Below are positions 47,801 through 57,756 of a stretch of DNA of 64,000 nt, piece by piece. The stretch is from Diadema setosum (lineage: Eukaryota > Echinodermata > Echinoidea > Diadematoida > Diadematidae), in the NCBI GenBank assembly GCA_033980235.1, contig CM067064.1, forward strand, positions 29,017,781 through 29,081,780, given 5' to 3'. The position numbers and the translations under genes are program-made. The notes under the pieces are model-generated. The model was not told the DNA's origin. It saw nothing but the letters and a program-made list of their open reading frames with translations, and searched no databases. Position 1 is the stretch's first letter; every line of letters starts with the position of its first letter.

Positions 47801-49771
47801 CACAGAGCTGCGCTTAAATTCTTCGTCTAGTATAATGTGTAATATACGGCAGTTGTCTGCCACAAACTCACTGCCTGAAGGAAAGCAATTGTCTTAAAAC
47901 TCCACTTCAAGTTCAATTTGACTTCAATACGAAAAACAACAGCCAAAATAGCCAGAAAGTTTCAACAGAGTTGCTCAAAAATTGCTGCAGTCATGGAAGT
48001 TGAAGGTTTCTTCTTATCATTTTGTGAACTCAAGAAGAATTCATAAATCCTCAGATTAAATAGCTATGACCTAGCCTACTGATTATGAATGATGGAATAT
48101 AAGAGACAGGTTTATAGTTACTGAACAATAAGCATTAAAAAGTATTTAGTCATACGTTTTACTGTATATACCAAACAATGGGAGAACTAAAAGAAGATAT
48201 CATCCAAACCTCATCTGATCTGCATGTGTGATTGACCAAATATCCCTGTTGTACACAAACATTCCATAATCGTCAACATTTTACAGCTATCCTGTAATCG
48301 GTGTTCAATTTCCTTGTAACCTTCAATATTCTTTTCTATCATGTACACTCTGTCACGAAAGCCAACCCAAACTTGGCAAGAGTTTCACCACAGGGTATTG
48401 ACCTGACATCACCGTGGTATATGGTCTATACTACGTCTGATTTGTAGAGAGGTAGAGGACGAAATAGACAAATAACATAATCATTCAAGATTTTAGATTC
48501 AAGATTCAAATTTATTTCACTTCCGTCAAATAAACAAAGAAATTATATACAATGTACATGCACAGAATATTTGTAATAATTGCATGTGATTTAACAAAGC
48601 ACATATCAAAATGAGTAGCAGATAAAAAAAACCTACACAATTATATCTTTGTTAATGTATACATAAAGCATATAATAGTTAACTAAGGATGGGAATGGAA
48701 ATGGAGGGTCCCACTAAGAAGCAAAGCTTGTACGGTATGGGACCCTCATAAAATACGCAAGACACCAATATAAAACAAAATAAACGAACCAATGTCAACT
48801 GACATGAAATCAAAATAATTGGGAAGGGAATAATAATTCCCAGAATTATTTCCCAGAATAATTGGGAAATAATTGGGAATCATTGAATTGCTTTTAGATT
48901 ATTATTACATTCGGATCACAAAGAATTCCATCGGGGTTTATATTTCATTTTACTTTATTGTTTTACAAATTGTTCGCCCAAGCCACTGATACCGGAGCTT
49001 GCAAAAGGTTTTATATTTGAAGAGTCTTATTGCAAAATGAGCTGAGCGCCATTTTTAAACTTTTCAAAGTAAGTCATTCATCAGAGAGAGTAAAATTAAA
49101 CCTTCTAGTAATACTTCTCTCGTGACATAAACAAGGAATATTCTAGAAGTTATGACTAAAAATATCCTGTATTTTCTTTTTGTTTTCGTTGTTTTTAGCA
49201 GCTTTAATCACAAATATCTCAACTTAACAAGAATGAAATTAGCTCGTTTTGTGATAAAACTCTTCATTTGTATTGCTTGTTGCCAACCGATCTGCTGACA
49301 CAGTCATATTCACAAAGTTAAAATAGCTGCCGAAGTGGCCTTGACCTCCATTATTTGTGATGACGAACCCGTCCCTGGTTGTAATCGTGAATATTCCTGA
49401 CCTCTGTTATCACATCTCTCGGTCAGTTAATGCCCCATTGCTTTCTCTATTAACAGAGTACAGTTATGCCGCAATTGCTTTTTAGATTTTTGTTTTTGTG
49501 TTTGTTTTTTGTGGGTTTTTTTTTTTGTCTGCGCGAATATCTCTCTAGTTTCTAAATCAAAGATTATCAACAATAATTCAAACAGTTCAAAAACTGTAAC
49601 GAGTAACTTACGTATGTTAATAATAATCTGTGATTTTTTTTTTTTTGATAATGCATCAGTAGACGGGATTCACACACGTTGGTTTCAAAATTGAGTGGCC
49701 AAGTTATCGATCAGATGCCTAATAATACGTTTATTGAAGGTTTTTGTGTGATCGTTTGTGCGGTCACTAAC

Positions 49772-49811
<40 letters not shown>

Positions 49812-52800
49812 CGATTGATCGATTGATTGATTGATTGATTTACCGGTACTCATGTACACGTATAATTACGTGGCACAGTTATCAAGCGATGAGGTCATCA
49901 TACGTTATTTAGATTGCACAGGTATGAGAATCTTCATTATGGAAAGTGTATCAAAGTACAACATTCATAATACTATGGTATCTCTGTCAAATTCAAATTT
50001 ATGAAATTCTTCCGTCGAGATGTTTTCATTGCAACTGATTGACAAATTGCCCTACATCGACGTAAATAAGCACTGAATTGATCAGTGTTTTAGTAGTAGC
50101 CATGATAAAAAATCATCTCGACGGAAGAATTTCATAAATTTGAATAACAAAGCAGTACCCGCTGCATGCTATAAGGATTAGAACCAACACTTGCTGTCGG
50201 GCGAAAGCTCGGTGGTCTAGTGGAGATGACGCCTGTCCGGTGATCAGGAGGTCGTAGGTTCGAATCCTGCTCGAGTATGTACGCCCATGATTTTTTATCA
50301 TGGCTACTACTAAAACACTGATCAATTCAGTGCTTATTTACGTCGATGTAGGGCAAGTTGTCAATCAGTTGCAATGAAAACATCTCGACGGAAGAATTTC
50401 ATAAATTTGAATAACAAAGCAGTACCCGCTGCATGCTATAAGGATTAGAACCAACACTTGCTGTCGGGCGAAAGCTCGGTGGTCTAGTGGAGATGACGCC
50501 TGTCCGGTGATCAGGAGGTCGTAGGTTCGAATCCTGCTCGAGTATGTACGCCCATGATTTTTTATCATGGCTACTACTAAAACACTGATCAATTCAGTGC
50601 TTATTTACGTCGATGTAGGGCAATTTGTCAATCAGTTGCAATGAAAACATCTCGACGGAAGAATTTCATAAATTTGAATAACAAAGCAGTACCCGCTGCG
50701 TGCTATAAGGATTAGAACCAACACTTGCTGTCGGGCGAAAGCTCGGTGGTCTAGTGGAGATGACGCCTGTCCGGTGATCAGGAGGTCGTAGGTTCGAATC
50801 CTGCTCGAGTATGTACGCCCATGATTTTTTATCATGGCTACTACTAAAACACTGATCAATTCAGTGCTTATTTACGTCGATGTAGGGCAATTTGTCAATC
50901 AGTTGCAATGAAAACATCTCGACGGAAGAATTTCATAAATTTGAATAACAAAGCAGTACCCGCTGCATGCTATAAGGATTAGAACCAACACTTGCTGTCG
51001 GGCGAAAGCTCGGTGGTCTAGTGGAGATGACGCCTGTCCGGTGATCAGGAGGTCGTAGGTTCGAATCCTGCTCGAGTATGTACGCCCATGATTTTTTATC
51101 ATGGCTACTACTAAAACACTGATCAATTCAGTGCTTATTTACGTCGATGTAGGGCAATTTGTCAATCAGTTGCAATGAAAACATCTCGACGGAAGAATTT
51201 CATAAATTTGAATAACAAAGCAGTACCCGCTGCATGCTATAAGGATTAGAACCAACACTTGCTGTCGGGCGAAAGCTCGGTGGTCTAGTGGAGATGACGC
51301 CTGTCCGGTGATCAGGAGGTCGTAGGTTCGAATCCTGCTCGAGTATGTACGCCCATGATTTTTTATCATGGCTACTACTAAAACACTGATCAATTCAGTG
51401 CTTATTTACGTCGATGTAGGGCAATTTGTCAATCAGTTGCAATGAAAACATCTCGACGGAAGAATTTCATAAATTTGAATAACAAAGCAGTACCCGCTGC
51501 ATGCTATAAGGATTAGAACCAACACTTGCTGTCGGGCGAAAGCTCGGTGGTCTAGTGGAGATGACGCCTGTCCGGTGATCAGGAGGTCGTAGGTTCGAAT
51601 CCTGCTCGAGTATGTACGCCCATGATTTTTTATCATGGCTACTACTAAAACACTGATCAATTCAGTGCTTATTTACGTCGATGTAGGGCAATTTGTCAAT
51701 CAGTTGCAATGAAAACATCTCGACGGAAGAATTTCATAAATTTGAATAACAAAGCAGTACCCGCTGCATGCTATAAGGATTAGAACCAACACTTGCTGTC
51801 GGGCGAAAGCTCGGTGGTCTAGTGGAGATGACGCCTGTCCGGTGATCAGGAGGTCGTAGGTTCGAATCCTGCTCGAGTATGTACGCCCATGATTTTTTAT
51901 CATGGCTACTACTAAAACACTGATCAATTCAGTGCTTATTTACGTCGATGTAGGGCAATTTGTCAATCAGTTGCAATGAAAACATCTCGACGGAAGAATT
52001 TCATAAATTTGAATAACAAAGCAGTACCCGCTGCATGCTATAAGGATTAGAACCAACACTTGCTGTCGGGCGAAAGCTCGGTGGTCTAGTGGAGATGACG
52101 CCTGTCCGGTGATCAGGAGGTCGTAGGTTCGAATCCTGCTCGAGTATGTACGCCCATGATTTTTTATCATGGCTACTACTAAAACACTGATCAATTCAGT
52201 GCTTATTTACGTCGATGTAGGGCAATTTGTCAATCAGTTGCAATGAAAACATCTCGACGGAAGAATTTCATAAATTTGAATAACAAAGCAGTACCCGCTG
52301 CATGCTATAAGGATTAGAACCAACACTTGCTGTCGGGCGAAAGCTCGGTGGTCTAGTGGAGATGACGCCTGTCCGGTGATCAGGAGGTCGTAGGTTCGAA
52401 TCCTGCTCGAGTATGTACGCCCATGATTTTTTATCATGGCTACTACTAAAACACTGATCAATTCAGTGCTTATTTACGTCGATGTAGGGCAATTTGTCAA
52501 TCAGTTGCAATGAAAACATCTCGACGGAAGAATTTCATAAATTTGAATAACAAAGCAGTACCCGCTGCATGCTATAAGGATTAGAACCAACACTTGCTGT
52601 CGGGCGAAAGCTCGGTGGTCTAGTGGAGATGACGCCTGTCCGGTGATCAGGAGGTCGTAGGTTCGAATCCTGCTCGAGTATGTACGCCCATGATTTTTTA
52701 TCATGGCTACTACTAAAACACTGATCAATTCAGTGCTTATTTACGTCGATGTAGGGCAATTTGTCAATCAGTTGCAATGAAAACATCTCGACGGAAGAAT

Positions 52801-55800
52801 TTCATAAATTTGAATAACAAAGCAGTACCCGCTGCATGCTATAAGGATTAGAACCAACACTTGCTGTCGGGCGAAAGCTCGGTGGTCTAGTGGAGATGAC
52901 GCCTGTCCGGTGATCAGGAGGTCGTAGGTTCGAATCCTGCTCGAGTATGTACGCCCATGATTTTTTTATCATGGCTACTACTAAAACACTGATCAATTCA
53001 GTGCTTATTTACGTCGATGTAGGGCAATTTGTCAATCAGTTGCAATGAAAACATCTCGACGGAAGAATTTCATAAATTTGAATAACAAAGCAGTACCCGC
53101 TGCATGCTATAAGGATTAGAACCAACACTTGCTGTCGGGCGAAAGCTCGGTGGTCTAGTGGAGATGACGCCTGTCCGGTGATCAGGAGGTCGTAGGTTCG
53201 AATCCTGCTCGAGTATGTACGCCCATGATTTTTTATCATGGCTACTACTAAAACACTGATCAATTCAGTGCTTATTTACGTCGATGTAGGGCAATTTGTC
53301 AATCAGTTGCAATGAAAACATCTCGACGGAAGAATTTCATAAATTTGAATAACAAAGCAGTACCCGCTGCATGCTATAAGGATTAGAACCAACACTTGCT
53401 GTCGGGCGAAAGCTCGGTGGTCTAGTGGAGATGACGCCTGTCCGGTGATCAGGAGGTCGTAGGTTCGAATCCTGCTCGAGTATGTACGCCCATGATTTTT
53501 TATCATGGCTACTACTAAAACACTGATCAATTCAGTGCTTATTTACGTCGATGTAGGGCAAGTTGTCAATCAGTTGCAATGAAAACATCTCGACGGAAGA
53601 ATTTCATAAATTTGAATAACAAAGCAGTACCCGCTGCATGCTATAAGGATTAGAACCAACACTTGCTGTCGGGCGAAAGCTCGGTGGTCTAGTGGAGATG
53701 ACGCCTGTCCGGTGATCAGGAGGTCGTAGGTTCGAATCCTGCTCGAGTATGTACGCCCATGATTTTTTATCATGGCTACTACTAAAACACTGATCAATTC
53801 AGTGCTTATTTACGTCGATGTAGGGCAATTTGTCAATCAGTTGCAATGAAAACATCTCGACGGAAGAATTTCATAAATTTGAATAACAAAGCAGTACCCG
53901 CTGCATGCTATAAGGATTAGAACCAACACTTGCTGTCGGGCGAAAGCTCGGTGGTCTAGTGGAGATGACGCCTGTCCGGTGATCAGGAGGTCGTAGGTTC
54001 GAATCCTGCTCGAGTATGTACGCCCATGATTTTTTATCATGGCTACTACTAAAACACTGATCAATTCAGTGCTTATTTACGTCGATGTAGGGCAATTTGT
54101 CAATCAGTTGCAATGAAAACATCTCGACGGAAGAATTTCATAAATTTGAATAACAAAGCAGTACCCGCTGCATGCTATAAGGATTAGAACCAACACTTGC
54201 TGTCGGGCGAAAGCTCGGTGGTCTAGTGGAGATGACGCCTGTCCGGTGATCAGGAGGTCGTAGGTTCGAATCCTGCTCGAGTATGTACGCCCATGATTTT
54301 TTTATCATGGCTACTACTAAAACACTGATCAATTCAGTGCTTATTTACGTCGATGTAGGGCAATTTGTCAATCAGTTGCAATGAAAACATCTCGACGGAA
54401 GAATTTCATAAATTTGAATAACAAAGCAGTACCCGCTGCATGCTATAAGGATTAGAACCAACACTTGCTGTCGGGCGAAAGCTCGGTGGTCTAGTGGAGA
54501 TGACGCCTGTCCGGTGATCAGGAGGTCGTAGGTTCGAATCCTGCTCGAGTATGTACGCCCATGATTTTTTATCATGGCTACTACTAAAACACTGATCAAT
54601 TCAGTGCTTATTTACGTCGATGTAGGGCAATTTGTCAATCAGTTGCAATGAAAACATCTCGACGGAAGAATTTCATAAATTTGAATAACAAAGCAGTACC
54701 CGCTGCATGCTATAAGGATTAGAACCAACACTTGCTGTCGGGCGAAAGCTCGGTGGTCTAGTGGAGATGACGCCTGTCCGGTGATCAGGAGGTCGTAGGT
54801 TCGAATCCTGCTCGAGTATGTACGCCCATGATTTTTTATCATGGCTACTACTAAAACACTGATCAATTCAGTGCTTATTTACGTCGATGTAGGGCAATTT
54901 GTCAATCAGTTGCAATGAAAACATCTCGACGGAAGAATTTCATAAATTTGAATAACAAAGCAGTACCCGCTGCATGCTATAAGGATTAGAACCAACACTT
55001 GCTGTCGGGCGAAAGCTCGGTGGTCTAGTGGAGATGACGCCTGTCCGGTGATCAGGAGGTCGTAGGTTCGAATCCTGCTCGAGTATGTACGCCCATGATT
55101 TTTTTATCATGGCTACTACTAAAACACTGATCAATTCAGTGCTTATTTACGTCGATGTAGGGCAATTTGTCAATCAGTTGCAATGAAAACATCTCGACGG
55201 AAGAATTTCATAAATTTGAATAACAAAGCAGTACCCGCTGCATGCTATAAGGATTAGAACCAACACTTGCTGTCGGGCGAAAGCTCGGTGGTCTAGTGGA
55301 GATGACGCCTGTCCGGTGATCAGGAGGTCGTAGGTTCGAATCCTGCTCGAGTATGTACGCCCATGATTTTTTATCATGGCTACTACTAAAACACTGATCA
55401 ATTCAGTGCTTATTTACGTCGATGTAGGGCAATTTGTCAATCAGTTGCAATGAAAACATCTCGACGGAAGAATTTCATAAATTTGAATAACAAAGCAGTA
55501 CCCGCTGCATGCTATAAGGATTAGAACCAACACTTGCTGTCGGGCGAAAGCTCGGTGGTCTAGTGGAGATGACGCCTGTCCGGTGATCAGGAGGTCGTAG
55601 GTTCGAATCCTGCTCGAGTATGTACGCCCATGATTTTTTATCATGGCTACTACTAAAACACTGATCAATTCAGTGCTTATTTACGTCGATGTAGGGCAAT
55701 TTGTCAATCAGTTGCAATGAAAACATCTCGACGGAAGAATTTCATAAATTTGAATAACAAAGCAGTACCCGCTGCATGCTATAAGGATTAGAACCAACAC

Positions 55801-57709
55801 TTGCTGTCGGGCGAAAGCTCGGTGGTCTAGTGGAGATGACGCCTGTCCGGTGATCAGGAGGTCGTAGGTTCGAATCCTGCTCGAGTATGTACGCCCATGA
55901 TTTTTTATCATGGCTACTACTAAAACACTGATCAATTCAGTGCTTATTTACGTCGATGTAGGGCAAGTTGTCAATCAGTTGCAATGAAAACATCTCGACG
56001 GAAGAATTTCATAAATTTGAATAACAAAGCAGTACCCGCTGCATGCTATAAGGATTAGAACCAACACTTGCTGTCGGGCGAAAGCTCGGTGGTCTAGTGG
56101 AGATGACGCCTGTCCGGTGATCAGGAGGTCGTAGGTTCGAATCCTGCTCGAGTATGTACGCCCATGATTTTTTATCATGGCTACTACTAAAACACTGATC
56201 AATTCAGTGCTTATTTACGTCGATGTAGGGCAATTTGTCAATCAGTTGCTCTGTCAAATTGTTTCTTAAGTCACACTTTTCGGTTTTTTGTTTGTTTGTT
56301 TGTTTGTTTGTTTGTTTGTTTTTTTTTTTTAGTTAATTACATTCATCCAAGGAGTGCGCTTTTCTTTTATAATAACTAATTACATCTTGGGTCCTTTAAG
56401 AGTGATAGTATTATTAGTATATTATCTTCAAAGTAAACGCGATTAAAATGGTTTGACGCTAGTGGTTATTAAAATTTTTATTCTTTAAAGACGGTTATTC
56501 TCTCTATCCAAGTGTACAGAGAGGCCCTCGCCATGGATTCATAATGATTTCTAATTACCAGGGCAATGACAAGACGGAGACATCATCCCATCAGTCACAT
56601 GAAGTAAAATGACATTTTTATCTTGTACTCTTACAGAATTGGGCAAGTTGTGAATGTGTCTGTTTGTGTGTGTGTGTTTTGCGAGTGTACTTGCGTTTCA
56701 GTACTTGCGTTATCGGAGGAAAAAGCTACATGTGTGGTAGGACTAGACCTGAGTTTCAAATTGACGTCGCGTGTTTATTATCACAATTATCGCCATCGTC
56801 ATTATAATTTGCATAACTACATTGTCACTCGCTGTAGCATGTGTTAGACGGGAAAGCTACCTGGGTTCAGAGAGCTGACCCCTATATGGCTAGATTCAGG
56901 CCCGTCTTACATCACAAACGGAGATTAGTTAATTGTGTGTACTTCCGGGTTTGGTTACTCGTTACGGACTACCGAAAGTAAGTGATAACTGAGTATCATA
57001 GCAGTATTCAGTGATTTGTGTAAATTGCAATTTGATAGCTTGGCTAAGTGTAGGTAGTTTCTCTCTTTGTTCTCTGTGACACTTTTTATATTGATCATTC
57101 ATGCGTTTATTGTGTCTGTATGGATTACTTTTCGTTATTTCGAAGGTCACTATTCCAAAGATTCATTAACCCGAAAATGAAATAAGGTTCGTTACCTATT
57201 TTTGTCTTCAGATTAATGAACCTTCAGAAAACGAACCTTATCTTAATTTTCTGATTAACGAACCTTCGGAATAGCTAACCTTCAGAATAGCGCCAGAAAA
57301 TAATGTTCAGACCAACAAATCATATTTCATTTTTGGATTAACGAACATCGAAGCATAGGTAATAATAATGATTGTGAGTTTCGGATTAGCAAACCTTGGG
57401 AATAACGAACATCACCCGTCTGCATCTTCTCTATGAAATCGTGGGAACAGTGTATGTGTAACAGAAACATTCCTTAACATCTTGATCAGGAGGACTGGTC
57501 CGGGGATCGAATCCTGGCTGGTTCGTTCATCCGTAGATGAGATATTTCGTCAAATCCCTGTTCATCTTACCCTGGTGTACAAATAATTGAAAGGCAGTGC
57601 TCCTTCTGATGAGGTTATGCGATAAATATAAAGACATCATTTTTGTTTTTAATACTGTCATCAATATCATTCTGATGACACCGTGATTGTGGGTGTTAAT
57701 ACATAAACA

Positions 57710-57756
<47 letters not shown>

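Larger units (their letters stand above)
50114..56249 (+). repeat. Array of 23 x 267-bp tRNA-like Pol III units
   Basis: Units start at CATCTCGACGG (50114, 50381, ...; the last at 55991, cut 8 bases short). Twenty units are 267 bp or the truncated form; three (copies 11, 16 and 19) are 268 bp because the T6 tract is T7. Other differences seen are T to G in gggcaatttg (copies 1, 13 and 22) and one A to G (copy 3, gctgcgtgct). Every unit carries A box, B box and a T-run, plus the hairpins CCATGATTTTTTATCATGG and CACTGATCAATTCAGTG. The 75-codon minus-strand frame in each unit is a by-product of the tRNA-like sequence, a common artefact in SINE-rich genomes. The near-identity shows very recent amplification or strong homogenisation. 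Confidence 0.97.

Noticed and set aside
50206..50277. Genuine tRNA-Thr(GGT) or tRNA-Glu gene cluster
   Set aside because: The anticodon loop has C33, the first acceptor pair is A-A and the anticodon stem ends in T-T. These are unlike a functional tRNA; SINE-type pseudo-tRNA is more likely.
50113..56202. Repeated 75-codon minus-strand open frames (MISVLVVAMIKNHGRTYSSR...) as a gene family
   Set aside because: They are translations of the complement of the tRNA-like unit; the RDSNLRPPDH-type reading is a well-known artefact of tRNA-derived sequence, and a one-base T-run change alters the frame in three copies.
50114..56249. Hammerhead-ribozyme retrozyme array
   Set aside because: Tandem units with short target-site duplications recalled animal retrozymes, but no CTGANGA core paired with GAAA and a cleavage-site motif was found on either strand of the unit. 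A covariance-model search for other ribozymes is still needed.
50114..56249. CRISPR array
   Set aside because: The period is 267 bp with no variable spacers, and the genome is animal.
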